Shown here: one piece after another, positions 35,287 to 43,246 of the stretch
How the letters are laid out: every line of letters starts with the position of its first letter
How positions within the stretch are numbered: the stretch's first letter is position 1
Source of the DNA: Alphaproteobacteria bacterium
Lineage (GTDB): Bacteria; Pseudomonadota; Alphaproteobacteria; Acetobacterales; Acetobacteraceae
Length of the DNA: 47,339 nucleotides
Assembly: GCA_017307285.1 (NCBI GenBank)
Contig: JAFKFI010000103.1
Span: forward strand, 1,553 to 48,891
Direction: 5' to 3'
Made by a program: the position numbers and the translations under genes
The notes under the pieces: generated by a model
Database searches by the model: none
Told to the model about the DNA's origin: nothing
The model's input: only the letters and a program-made list of their open reading frames with translations

Positions 35287-36258
35287 ATGCAGACACGCAG
35301 CATTCTCGCCGGCGTCGGCGGCTACCTTCCCGAACGCGTGATGACCAACGCCGAATTCGCCGGCCGCATCGAAACCTCGGATGAGTGGATACGGGAACGC
35401 ACCGGCATCGGCCAGCGCCATTTCGCCAGCGAGCACGAGACCTGCGCCTATATGGGCGCCGAGGCCAGCCGCGCCGCCTTGCGGGCCGCCGGAGCCGGCC
35501 CCGATGACGTGGACGCCATCATTCCCGCCACCGCGACGCCCGATCAGGCGTTTCCCTCCACCGCGCTGCACGTGCAGGCGGCCTTGGGCGTGACCAGGGG
35601 CTTCGGGTTCGATGTCTCGGCCGCGTGTGCCGGCTTCATCTATGCGCTCTCGGTCGCCGACGCGATGATCCGGACAGGGCAGGCGACCGGCGTTTTGGTG
35701 ATCGGCAGCGAAGTCTATTCCCGCATTCTCAACTGGCAGGACCGCACGACCTGTGTGCTGTTCGGCGATGGCGCCGGTGCCGTGTTCCTCACCGCCGGGG
35801 CGGGGGAGGGCAGCGGCGACCGGGGTGTGCTGTCGACCCATCTGCGCGCGCAGGGCGATCTCGCGAACATTCTGTACGTCGATGGCGCGGTTGGCCGACC
35901 CGACCGGCCCGGCCATCTGGTGATGCACGGCCGCGAGGTGTTTCGCCACGCGGTCGGCAAGCTCGCCGAGGCGGTCGAGCTCGCATTATCCGCCAACGGC
36001 CTGTCGCCCGCCGATGTGGACTGGCTGGTGCCGCATCAAGCCAATCTCAGGATCATCGATGCGGTGGGCCGCAAGCTCGGGCTGCCCAAGGAGCGGGTCG
36101 TGGTGACGGTGGACCGCCACGCCAACACCTCTGCGGCGTCCGTGCCGCTGGCACTGGCGGAGGCGACCCGCGATGGCCGCATCCGGCGGGGCGATCTCGT
36201 GCTGCTGGAGGCCTTGGGCGGGGGTCTCACATGGGGCTCTGCCCTCGTGCGCATGTAG
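35287..36258 (+). CDS. fabH: 3-oxoacyl-ACP synthase III (KAS III)
   Basis: Starts type II fatty acid synthesis by condensing acetyl-CoA with malonyl-ACP. The 323-aa enzyme has the Cys-His-Asn triad: C114 in DVSAACAGFIYAL, H250 in VPHQANLRII and N280 in RHANTSAASVPLAL. The ending LLEALGGGLTWGSALVRM is typical. The ATG at 35287 is supported by the family start TRSILAGVGGYLPER. It lies 20 nt after plsX and 66 nt before ihfA; that last gap holds a possible promoter. Confidence 0.96.
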   Translation: MQTRSILAGVGGYLPERVMTNAEFAGRIETSDEWIRERTGIGQRHFASEHETCAYMGAEASRAALRAAGAGPDDVDAIIPATATPDQAFPSTALHVQAALGVTRGFGFDVSAACAGFIYALSVADAMIRTGQATGVLVIGSEVYSRILNWQDRTTCVLFGDGAGAVFLTAGAGEGSGDRGVLSTHLRAQGDLANILYVDGAVGRPDRPGHLVMHGREVFRHAVGKLAEAVELALSANGLSPADVDWLVPHQANLRIIDAVGRKLGLPKERVVVTVDRHANTSAASVPLALAEATRDGRIRRGDLVLLEALGGGLTWGSALVRM

Positions 36259-36288
36259 CCCGCGAAGAGCCTGATCCTTCTGTATTTC

Positions 36289-36318
36289 TTGACGGGGACC
36301 ATCCCGAGTCCCTAGCGT
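36289..36318 (+). promoter_or_regulatory. Candidate sigma70-type promoter for ihfA
   Basis: TTGACG (36289-36294) is a strong -35 match, and TAGCGT (36313-36318) a weak -10, 18 nt apart. The predicted transcript would start at or very near the ihfA ATG (36325), implying a leaderless or very short-leader mRNA. The -10 match is poor, so this is tentative. Confidence 0.3.
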
Positions 36319-36324
36319 GGCGGG

Positions 36325-36636
36325 ATGAATACCGTCACGCGGGCGCATCTGGCCGAGACGATCTACACCCAGGTCGGGCTATCCCGAAATGAATCGGCCG
36401 ACCTGCTCGAAACCGTGCTGGAGCGCATGAGCCGCGCGCTGGAAGCCGGCGAGTCGGTCAAGATCAGCGGTTTCGGGACGTTCTCGGTGCGTCAGAAGGG
36501 CCGCCGTGTCGGGCGCAACCCCAAGACGGGCGAGGAAGTGCCGATCCTGCCCCGCCGGGTCCTGGTGTTCCGTCCAAGCCACGTGCTTAAGGCCCACGTC
36601 AACGGCGTGCAGCCCACCCACGGCGAGGACGAATGA
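36325..36636 (+). CDS. ihfA: Integration host factor subunit alpha
   Basis: DNA-bending nucleoid protein that works as a heterodimer with IHF-beta. The 103-aa protein has [32 protein letters not shown], then the beta-ribbon arms [41 protein letters not shown]. The RNPKTGEEV segment contains the proline that intercalates in the DNA minor groove. It overlaps the downstream MerR-family gene by 4 nt (ATGA), a pairing conserved in Proteobacteria. Confidence 0.95.
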   Translation: MNTVTRAHLAETIYTQVGLSRNESADLLETVLERMSRALEAGESVKISGFGTFSVRQKGRRVGRNPKTGEEVPILPRRVLVFRPSHVLKAHVNGVQPTHGEDE

Positions 36637-37193
36637 GCGCCCCGCCAGCCGCGCGGGACGATGCACCGCAGCCGCATGGCGAGAACGGCTCCGAGAGCAG
36701 CCGCACGAAACCGAAGAAGGCGCCCAATGCTTTCCGTACCATCAGCGAGGTAGCGGACGAGCTTCATATCCCGCAGCACGTGCTGCGCTTTTGGGAAACC
36801 AAGTTCCCGCAGGTAAAGCCGCTGAAACGCGGCGGCGGGCGGCGCTATTACCGGCCGGACGACATCGCGCTTTTGCGCCGCATTTCCGATCTGCTTTACA
36901 TTCAGGGCTATACGATCAAAGGCGTGCAGCGGCTGCTCCGGGAGGGCGGCGGCAAGCTGTCCGACGACATTCCCCCGCCCACCCTCGACGAGCAGGCCGC
37001 CGCCGCCGCCGAGCGGGCTGCCCCCGTGCCGTTCGAGCCCGAGCTGCCGATGCCCGGCCTGGCCCCCGCCGAGCCTGCGTCGCCCCCCCGCGTGCCCTCG
37101 CGCTCGCGACCCGACCCCGAGGTCGAGCGTCTGCGCGCCCTGCTGGCCGAGGCGCTGCGGGAGCTGGAGGCGCTGCGGCGCTTGCTTCCCTAG
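36633..37193 (+). CDS. MerR family transcriptional regulator
   Basis: A 186-aa regulator with an unstructured basic N-terminus of about 32 residues, then a MerR winged helix: [51 protein letters not shown] (about 34-84), then [16 protein letters not shown]. The middle (about 110-160) is Pro/Ala/Glu-rich and probably disordered, and a Leu/Arg-rich coiled coil ends the protein ([22 protein letters not shown]). No metal-binding cysteines are seen. This gene regularly follows ihfA; its target is not known to me. Confidence 0.88.
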   Translation: MSAPPAARDDAPQPHGENGSESSRTKPKKAPNAFRTISEVADELHIPQHVLRFWETKFPQVKPLKRGGGRRYYRPDDIALLRRISDLLYIQGYTIKGVQRLLREGGGKLSDDIPPPTLDEQAAAAAERAAPVPFEPELPMPGLAPAEPASPPRVPSRSRPDPEVERLRALLAEALRELEALRRLLP

Positions 37194-37207
37194 GCGATCA
37201 TCGCGTT

Positions 37208-37228
37208 GCAGCACCGCGGCGGTGCTGC
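37208..37228 (+). terminator. Hairpin between the merR-type gene and tRNA-Pro
   Basis: GCAGCACCG (37208-37216) pairs perfectly with CGGTGCTGC (37220-37228) around CGG, 15 nt after the MerR-family stop and before the tRNA gene. It fits a terminator of the ihfA operon, although the following bases (TAAACC) are not a T-tract. Confidence 0.5.
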
Positions 37229-37245
37229 TAAACCGGCCGGACGGT

Positions 37246-37322
37246 CGGAGCGTAGCGCAGCCTGGTAGCGCATCAGTCTGGGGGACTGGGGGTCGTGGGT
37301 TCGAATCCCGCCGCTCCGACCA
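37246..37322 (+). tRNA. tRNA-Pro (anticodon GGG)
   Basis: The acceptor arm CGGAGCG (37246-37252) pairs with CGCTCCG (37312-37318), followed by discriminator A and an encoded CCA (37320-37322). The D-arm has GCGC...GCGC. The anticodon loop CTGGGGG (37278-37284) places GGG at 37280-37282. The T-arm contains GGTTCGAATCC. All four arms are present, 77 nt in all, with no intron. GGG reads CCC and, by wobble, CCU codons. Confidence 0.96.
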
Positions 37323-37332
37323 CCGCGAAACG

Positions 37333-37413
37333 CCCGGATCCGGGCTCGACGAGCGACAGTTATTACCCGCATCCGGGCTCTTCGAGGGTTGATTATTACC
37401 CGGATCCGGGCTC
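37333..37413. repeat. 33-bp tandem repeat, about 2.5 copies, next to tRNA-Pro
   Basis: The core CCCGGATCCGGGCTC recurs at exact 33-nt steps: 37333-37347, 37366-37380 (one change, CCCGCATCC) and 37399-37413. The first two units share the ending TTATTA and a variable middle (CGACGAGCGACAG versus TTCGAGGGTTGA). Each core holds the 12-bp palindrome CCCGGATCCGGG. The array starts 11 nt after the tRNA and runs to the stop of the next minus-strand gene. Confidence 0.8.
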
Positions 37414-37414
37414 C

Positions 37415-37621
37415 TCACTCCTCGTCCTTGTTCCGGTGGAGCAGCAGCGCGATCAGCACGGCGGCGAGCGCGAACGACACCACGACGCCGATCGTCATCG
37501 CGATGTAGCCGCTGGAGTGCATGTCCACGTCGCCCGGCAAGGTCCAGGCGAACAGCATGTAGTAGACGGCGTACACGAACACCGCCGCGATCGGTACCAC
37601 CAGCAGAATCGTGCGCAGCAT
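37415..37621 (-). CDS. Small two-helix membrane protein
   Basis: A 68-aa protein with two predicted membrane helices: about 4-26 (TILLVVPIAAVFVYAVYYML) and 38-60 (YIAMTIGVVVSFALAAVLIAL). A short acidic loop (GDVDMH) joins them, and the tail HRNKDEE is charged. The ATG at 37621 has GGGAGG six nt upstream, which is strong support. The frame is open far upstream, but that is shadow sequence over the divergent cupin gene. I do not recognise the family, though it resembles small respiratory or assembly membrane proteins. Its 3' end touches the 33-bp tandem repeat. Confidence 0.72.
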   Translation of the reverse strand: MLRTILLVVPIAAVFVYAVYYMLFAWTLPGDVDMHSSGYIAMTIGVVVSFALAAVLIALLLHRNKDEE

Positions 37622-37783
37622 CGCTGTCCTCCCATGATCGGCGCGCCGGCGCCGCCATCGGGAAGGCCGCGCCGGAGCCCCCGGGCCAGCGCCCGAGGCT
37701 TGATGGCGAATAGATGAGCGGTTGACGCACGTTTTATCAGGGCCAAACATGGGCCGTAGCCAAGATTTGGAAGGATGGCTCCC

Positions 37784-38197
37784 ATGAAAGTCGTCAAGGC
37801 ATCGGCACGGCCGACCAAGCTGGCGCCGGCCGCAAATTTCACCGGCACCGTCATGCAGGACGAGGTGGTAGTCGGCGTCGCGCCGTCGCGGATGCGCGCC
37901 ACATCGGTCTCGTTCACGCCCGGCGCGCGCACCGCGTGGCATTCGCACCCGGTCGGACAGACGCTCTACGTGCTCTACGGCGTCGGCCGTGTCCAGAAGA
38001 AGGGCGAGCCGCCCATCGTCATCAGCCCCGGCGATACCGTGTTCATCCCGCCCGATGTCGTCCATTGGCACGGCGCCGCGCCGGACCGGCTGATGATCCA
38101 TCTGGCGATGTCCGAGAACACCGATGCCGGCGGGGGAACCGTCTGGATGGAAAAGGTCACGGACGCCGAATACGCCACCCCGCCAGTCGAGCCATGA
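37784..38197 (+). CDS. Cupin domain protein
   Basis: A 137-aa single-domain cupin. Motif 1 is seen in TPGARTAWHSHPVGQTLYVLYGVGRVQ (two histidines plus Gln/Thr region) and motif 2 in ISPGDTVFIPPDVVHWHGAAP (histidines). Metal binding is therefore likely, with His-x-His in motif 1. Similar cupins are often found next to carboxymuconolactone decarboxylases or act as lyases or sensors; the reaction is unknown. I prefer the ATG at 37784 because GGAAGG lies nine nt upstream; the ATG at 37775 directly abuts that site. It is divergent from the small membrane protein gene and 54 nt before the luciferase-like gene. Confidence 0.83.
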   Translation: MKVVKASARPTKLAPAANFTGTVMQDEVVVGVAPSRMRATSVSFTPGARTAWHSHPVGQTLYVLYGVGRVQKKGEPPIVISPGDTVFIPPDVVHWHGAAPDRLMIHLAMSENTDAGGGTVWMEKVTDAEYATPPVEP

Positions 38198-38251
38198 CAG
38201 GGGCGCGCGCCGGCGCATAGACTGGCCGGGGGTCATGCGGGAGGAAGCACC

Positions 38252-39388
38252 ATGAAGGTCGGCATCGCGCTCAACATGCTGTCCCAGGCCGGACGATCCG
38301 ACGTGGCCGTGGTGGCCGAGCATCTCGCCCTCGGCGATCTCGCCGAACCGCTCGGCTTCAACTCGCTGTTCGCGCTCGAGCATCACTTCACCGGCTACGC
38401 GATGTCGCCGGCGCCGACGCAGCTGCTGAGCTACTACGCGGGCCGCACCAAGCGCATCACGCTCGGCACCTCGGTGATCGTGCTGCCCTGGCACGACCCG
38501 GTGCGCGTCGCCGAGGAGATCGCGCTGCTCGACATCTTGTGCGGCGGGCGCTGCATGTTCGGCTTCGGCCGGGGAGCGGCGAGCGTCGAATACGCCGGCT
38601 TCCGCATCCCGATGGAGGAAGCCCGTCCGCGCTTCGTCGAGGCCGCGCAGGTGGTGATGAAGGCGCTATCGGAGCCGGTGTTCGAGCATCAGGGCCAATT
38701 CTTCCAGATCCCGCGCACCTCGATCCGCCCACGCCCGATGTCGCATCCCGAGCGGCGCTTCTACGCCTCCTCGGTCAGCCCGGAATCGGCCGAGATCATG
38801 GCCAAGCTCGGCTTCGGGATGCTCGTCATCATGCAGAACGAGTGGCCCAAGGCGGCCGCCGACATCGAGCGCTACAAGGAGATCGCCCGCGGTGTCGGCC
38901 ACGAGCCGCGTGCGCCGGTGATCCTGACCAACGTGTCCTGCGCCGAGAGCCGCGACGAGGCGCACGAACGCGGCGTGCGGTATCTCGGTCGGAAGTGGGA
39001 GTCGATCGACAATCACTATCACTTCTCCGACGGCCATCTCGCGACGGTGAAAGGCTACGAATCCTACGGCAAGATGGCGAAGACCTACGCCAAGATGAAG
39101 GACGACGCGCACCGCGACAAAGCAACGGAGTTCTACGTCAGCATCCAGATCGTTGGCACGCCCGACGACTGCCTGCAGCAGATCGCGGAGTTACGCGCGC
39201 TGACCGGGATGGATCACCTCATCACCGAGTTCTCCTTCGGCGGCATGCCGCACGAGGAGGCGGAACTCAACATGCGCCTGTTCGCGGATCGGGTGATGCC
39301 AGTGCTGCAGCGCGACTCCGCGTTCAGCGCCGCAGCGCCGCAACGCGCGGCCACGGGCGCCAAGGCGGACGTTTTCGCGCCGGCATGA
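38252..39388 (+). CDS. LLM-class flavin-dependent monooxygenase
   Basis: A 378-aa TIM-barrel oxidoreductase related to bacterial luciferase alpha chain. The recognisable order is MKVGIALNML, FNSLFALEHHFTGYAMSPAP (EHH near residues 43-45), ITLGTSVIVLPWHDPVRVAEEIALLDIL, and MFGFGRGAASVEYAGFRIPMEEA. These fit FMNH2-using monooxygenases rather than F420 enzymes. The substrate is unknown. The last 20 residues are Ala-rich and variable. A GGGAGG ribosome binding site lies before the ATG. A palindromic repeat starts 8 nt after the stop. It may be transcribed with the cupin gene. Confidence 0.9.
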   Translation: MKVGIALNMLSQAGRSDVAVVAEHLALGDLAEPLGFNSLFALEHHFTGYAMSPAPTQLLSYYAGRTKRITLGTSVIVLPWHDPVRVAEEIALLDILCGGRCMFGFGRGAASVEYAGFRIPMEEARPRFVEAAQVVMKALSEPVFEHQGQFFQIPRTSIRPRPMSHPERRFYASSVSPESAEIMAKLGFGMLVIMQNEWPKAAADIERYKEIARGVGHEPRAPVILTNVSCAESRDEAHERGVRYLGRKWESIDNHYHFSDGHLATVKGYESYGKMAKTYAKMKDDAHRDKATEFYVSIQIVGTPDDCLQQIAELRALTGMDHLITEFSFGGMPHEEAELNMRLFADRVMPVLQRDSAFSAAAPQRAATGAKADVFAPA

Positions 39389-39396
39389 TTTCTTCT

Positions 39397-39499
39397 CCCT
39401 CTCCCCTTGTGGGAGAGGGTCGGGGTGAGGGGTACGCCGCCCGTCGAAACCCCAAGGCGCGGGCACCCCTCCCCCAACCCCCTCCCACAAGGGGAGGGG
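39397..39499. repeat. REP-like inverted repeat between convergent genes
   Basis: The left part (39397-39433) begins CCCTCTCCCCTTGTGGGAGA and reads on to GTCGGGGTGAGGGGT. The right part (39465-39499) begins ACCCCTCCCCCAACCCC and is its imperfect reverse complement. The same core occurs at 47287-47339. It lies between convergent genes and could end transcription from both sides. Confidence 0.8.
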
Positions 39500-39507
39500 C
39501 TTTGAGA

Positions 39508-40440
39508 TTACCCCTCCGACCGCGGATCAAACGCGTGCTGCAACCCGTCGCCCAAGAAATTGACGGCGATCACGGTGAGAAAAATCAGCAGCCCCGGATA
39601 GATCGCCAGCGCCGGCGCGGTCGTCACCAACTCCTGTGCGTTGTTCAACATGTTCCCCCAGCTCGGCGTCGGCGGCACGATGCCGAAGCCGAGAAAACTC
39701 AGGACGGACTCGAACAGGATCACCCGCCCGATGGTCAGCGTGCCCGCGACGATGATCGGCGTCGCGATGTTGGGCAGGATGTGGGTCCGCATGACGTATC
39801 CCGCCCTACCGCCGCTCGCCCGCGCCGCGCGCACATAGTCGCGCTCGCGAACCGAGAGCGTCGCTGCGCGCACCAGCCGCGCAATCGAGGTCCAGTCGAA
39901 CAGCGCTATGATGATGACCACGCGCCAGAACGCCGCCGCACCGGAATGCGCAAACTCGCTGGAAAATCCGAGCTTTGTAAGATCGACGGCGCCCAGCACG
40001 ATCAGCAACGGCAACAACGGCAACGCGATCACGCCATCGGTGAAGCGCATCAGGAACGCGTCGGCGCGCCCGCCGAAATAGCCCGCGAGCAGGCCGATGG
40101 CGATGCCGAGCACGCCGCCCGCCACGGTCGCGAGCGCGCCGACAAGGAGAGAAATCTGCCCGCCGAGCATCAGCCGCAACAACTCGTCGCGCCCGGCGTC
40201 ATCGGTGCCGAGCCAGTGCAGCGCCGAAGGCGGCTCGTAGCGCGAGAGCAGGTCCGTCGCGTTCGGATCGATGCCGAGCGCCGTTTGCAACGGCCAAGCG
40301 GCGAGCACGAACACCAAAAGCAACCCGAGCACCAGCAGGCTGACCATGCCCGCGCGATGCCGCCGGAACCGCCGCCAGCGCAATCGCCACCCAGCGATGG
40401 CGGTATCGGGCGCGAGAGCGCCGGCGGTGGTGGCGCTCAT
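39508..40440 (-). CDS. Dipeptide/oligopeptide ABC transporter permease (DppC type)
   Basis: A 310-aa inner-membrane permease with about six helices. The DppC-type N-terminus (WRLRWRRFRRHRAGMVSLLVLGLLLV) is present, followed by ALHWLGTDDAGRDELLRLMLGGQISLLVG. The ATPase-contact EAA loop is seen as YVRAARASGGRAGYVMRTHILPNI. The end FLTVIAVNFLGDGLQHAFDPR is typical. It overlaps the DppB-type gene by 4 nt (ATGA). The cluster order on the minus strand is binding protein, ATPase, broken ATPase, DppB, DppC. Confidence 0.92.
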   Translation of the reverse strand: MSATTAGALAPDTAIAGWRLRWRRFRRHRAGMVSLLVLGLLLVFVLAAWPLQTALGIDPNATDLLSRYEPPSALHWLGTDDAGRDELLRLMLGGQISLLVGALATVAGGVLGIAIGLLAGYFGGRADAFLMRFTDGVIALPLLPLLIVLGAVDLTKLGFSSEFAHSGAAAFWRVVIIIALFDWTSIARLVRAATLSVRERDYVRAARASGGRAGYVMRTHILPNIATPIIVAGTLTIGRVILFESVLSFLGFGIVPPTPSWGNMLNNAQELVTTAPALAIYPGLLIFLTVIAVNFLGDGLQHAFDPRSEG

Positions 40441-41390
40441 CGCAAGGCGATCCGCGGATCGAGCCAGGCATAGGCGAGATCGGCGACCAGGTTGCTGAGC
40501 AGCGTCACCAGGGTCGCGAACAGCAGCCCAGTAAGCGCGAGATTGTAGTCGTTGCCGAGGATGGCGTCGTAGATCATCTTCCCCATGCCGGGCTGCGCGA
40601 ACATCGTCTCGGTGATGAGCGCGCCGGAGAACAGCCCGCCGAAGCTCAGCGCCATCACCGTTACCACCGGGATCAATGCGTTGCGGAAGGCATGAACCAG
40701 CACCACGCGCCGCTCGCCGGCCCCCTTGGCTCGCGCGGTGCGGATGTGGTCCATGCGCAGCGTCTCGATCATGCTCGCCCGCACGAAGCGGATGAACTGG
40801 CCAGTGATCGCCAGTGCCAGGGTGACAACTGGCAGCACGAGATGGCGCAGCTGGTCGCCGAAACCGCCGGCGCCGACCGTGGCGATGCCGCTCGCCGGCA
40901 ACCAATGCAGCCAGACGGCGAAGACGAGAATGAGCACGAGCGCCAGCCAGAACACCGGCACGGAAATGCCGGCAAATGCAAAAAAGCCGATCAGCGCATC
41001 GCGCCAGCTGCCGGGGCGCAGCGCTGCCACCACGCCGAGGGAGAGCGACAAGACGACGCTCAACGTGAACGAGGCGAGCATCAGCCGGCAGGTCTGCGCC
41101 AATGCTGGGCCAAGCACGACCAGCACCGGCTCCGCGTGCAGCCGGGAAAATCCGAAATCGCCGCGCAAAGCCGCGCCGAGCCAGTGCCAGTAGCGCAGCA
41201 GCAGCGGCTGATCGAGCCCGTAGACATGCCGCATCTGAGCCACTTGCTCCGGCGTGATGTTCGGCATGGTCGACAGCATCACGTCGATCGGGTCGCCCGG
41301 CATCAGGCCGATCAGGCTGTAGATGATGAAGGACATCACCAACAGCACCACGAGGGCCTGCACGGCGCGGCGAAGAATGTAGCCGCCCAT
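40437..41390 (-). CDS. Dipeptide/oligopeptide ABC transporter permease (DppB type)
   Basis: A 317-aa inner-membrane permease with about six helices. The start MGGYILRRAVQALVVLLVMSFIIYSLIGLMPGDP is the DppB signature. Then come LRGDFGFSRLHAEPV, GISVPVFWLALVLI, and the EAA loop HIRTARAKGAGERRVVLVHAFRNALIPVVTV. It ends with NLVADLAYAWLDPRI. It pairs with the DppC-type permease to form the channel. The gene is separated by 4 nt from the broken ATPase gene and overlaps dppC by 4 nt. Confidence 0.93.
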   Translation of the reverse strand: MGGYILRRAVQALVVLLVMSFIIYSLIGLMPGDPIDVMLSTMPNITPEQVAQMRHVYGLDQPLLLRYWHWLGAALRGDFGFSRLHAEPVLVVLGPALAQTCRLMLASFTLSVVLSLSLGVVAALRPGSWRDALIGFFAFAGISVPVFWLALVLILVFAVWLHWLPASGIATVGAGGFGDQLRHLVLPVVTLALAITGQFIRFVRASMIETLRMDHIRTARAKGAGERRVVLVHAFRNALIPVVTVMALSFGGLFSGALITETMFAQPGMGKMIYDAILGNDYNLALTGLLFATLVTLLSNLVADLAYAWLDPRIALR

Positions 41391-41394
41391 CGCC

Positions 41395-42295
41395 TCAGTC
41401 CGGGAAATGGCAGGCGGCGTGCTGGCCTGGCCGCCCCGCGACGGCAGCCAGCGCCGGCGGATCGGTGCGGCACACCGGCTGCGCCTTCGGGCAGCGCGTG
41501 TGGAACACGCAGCCGGGCGGCGGCGCCAGCGCGCTCGGCATCTCGCCGCGAATTTTCTTCCCGGCGCGCCGCCGCCCGATGCGCGGCACCGCGTCGAGCA
41601 GCGCCGTCGTGTAGGGATGCGCCGGATGCGCGAACAGCGCGGCGCGCGGCGCGGTCTCGACCAGGCGGCCGAGATAGAGCACCGCCACCCGATCGACCAG
41701 ATGATTCACCACCGCCATGTCGTGACTGATGAACAGATAGGCGAGATTTCCGCCCTCCTGCAGCTCCTTCATGAGGTTTAGAATCTGGCTCTGGATCGAT
41801 ACGTCGAGCGCCGACAGCGGCTCGTCGGCGACGATCAGCGCGGGGTCGGGCGCCAGCGCGCGGGCGATGGCGATGCGCTGGCGCTGTCCCCCGGAGAATT
41901 CGTGCGGGTAGCGGTTCAGCGCATCCGCCGGCAATCCGACCTGGCGCACCAGCCCCGCCGCACGGGCGCGCCGCTCGGCGCGGCTGCCGATCCGGTTGAT
42001 CCGCAGCGGCTCGGCGATGATCGCGGAGACCGGCATACGCGGATCGAGCGCGCCGAACGGGTCACGGCCGACCTTGGAACCACACGCTGCCCGCGCTCGG
42101 CACCTGCAACCCCGCGACGACATTGCCGAGCGTGCTCTTGCCGCTGCCGCTCTCGCCGACCAGCGCCAGCGTCTCGCCCGGCATCATCGCGATGCTCACT
42201 TCCTCAACCGCGCGCAGCTGGCGTTTCCCCCCGAACCAACCGCCGCTAACGGGAAACCGCACGCTGATCCGGTCGAGCGACACCAGCGGCGTCAT
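41395..42295 (-). pseudogene. Oligopeptide ABC transporter ATPase (DppF type), broken by an internal deletion
   Basis: The N-terminal part (ATG 42295) carries a good Walker A in TLALVGESGSGKSTLGNVVAGL and runs to SVWFQGRP, then hits TGA at 42062-42064. In another frame the rest resumes at DPFGALDPRMPVSAIIAEPL (about 42067 downward). That part has a signature FSGGQRQRIAIARALA, Walker B ALIVADEPLSALD, the switch histidine region LFISHD and the Cys-rich end GCVFHTRCP. About 20-25 residues between them, including the Q-loop glutamine, are missing. The loss is therefore an internal deletion that is not a multiple of three. The start overlaps the DppD-type gene (ATGA). No working ATPase is expected unless the sequence is wrong. 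Confidence 0.85.
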
Positions 42296-43242
42296 GCGGC
42301 GGCCTTGAAGCAGGCCACCTCGTGCCCCGGCGCAAGCTCGCGCAGTACCGGCTCCTCGGCACGGCAGCCTCGATCGGCACGCGGGCAGCGATCGGCGAAC
42401 GCACACCCCGTCGCGCCCGCGCCGGCGTCCGGCACGCCGCCAGGGATCACCGGCAGCCGCGCGGCGCGCCGGTCGGGGTCGGGCAGGGTGGCGATCAGCC
42501 CCCGCGTGTAGGGATGCAGCGGGGTCGCGAACAGCGCGTCGGCCGGCGCGCGCTCGACGATGCTTCCGGCGTACATGACGATGATCTCGTGGGCGATCTC
42601 CGAGACCACCGCGAGGTTGTGGCTGATGAACTGGATCGCCATGCCGATCTCGTCCTGCAGCTCCAGCATGAGGTCGAGAATCTGCGCCTGGATCGTGACG
42701 TCGAGCGCCGTGGTCGGCTCGTCGGCGATCAGCACCGACGGCCGGCAGGCGAGCGCCATCGCGATCATCGCCCGCTGCCGCATCCCGCCCGAGAGCTGAT
42801 GCGGATAGGCGCGAGCGCGCGCCCGCGCCGAGGCGATCCCCACGGCATCGAGCAGCGCCACCGCGCGTTCTTCCGCCGTCCTCCAGCCCATTTCCTCATG
42901 CAGCACGATCGCCTCGGCGATCTGGTGCCCGACCGGCATCACCGGGTTGAGCGCCGTCATCGGCTCCTGAAACACCATCGCGATCCGGTTGCCGCGTACG
43001 GCCTGCCAGGCCTCCGTCGGCTGGCCGATCAGCTCGCGCCCATCGAGCCGCACCGAGCCGCCGACCTCGCCGGGCGGCGGCACCAGGCCCATCAGCGCCA
43101 GCGCGGTCATCGACTTGCCGCAGCCGCTCTCGCCGACCACGCCGAGCGTGCGGCCGGGCGCCAGCGCATAGCTCAGCCCCCGCACCACGGAGCGCGGTCT
43201 GAAACGCACCGACAGGCGCTCGACCTCGAGCACGCTCGGCAT
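42292..43242 (-). CDS. Oligopeptide ABC transporter ATPase (DppD type)
   Basis: A 316-aa ATPase that powers the importer. Walker A is [20 protein letters not shown] (about 35-54), the Q-loop [14 protein letters not shown], the signature [18 protein letters not shown], Walker [14 protein letters not shown], and the switch histidine is in FISHNLAVV. The C-terminal oligopeptide-type extension is [31 protein letters not shown] with a cysteine-containing [12 protein letters not shown]. The protein looks complete. The ATG at 43242 lies 4 nt after the binding-protein stop. It may work alone as a homodimer if the DppF-type partner is truly lost. Confidence 0.93.
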   Translation of the reverse strand: MPSVLEVERLSVRFRPRSVVRGLSYALAPGRTLGVVGESGCGKSMTALALMGLVPPPGEVGGSVRLDGRELIGQPTEAWQAVRGNRIAMVFQEPMTALNPVMPVGHQIAEAIVLHEEMGWRTAEERAVALLDAVGIASARARARAYPHQLSGGMRQRAMIAMALACRPSVLIADEPTTALDVTIQAQILDLMLELQDEIGMAIQFISHNLAVVSEIAHEIIVMYAGSIVERAPADALFATPLHPYTRGLIATLPDPDRRAARLPVIPGGVPDAGAGATGCAFADRCPRADRGCRAEEPVLRELAPGHEVACFKAAA

Positions 43243-43246
43243 GGGA

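Noticed and set aside
37333-37413. CRISPR array
   Set aside because: Direct adjacency of 33-bp units, a 15-bp shared core, no distinct spacers and no cas genes nearby. It is a short tandem repeat.
38539-40473. A 644-aa plus-strand reading frame over the LLM gene and dppC
   Set aside because: It runs across a REP-like repeat and two genes with strong motifs in other frames; it is low-complexity Arg/His-rich.
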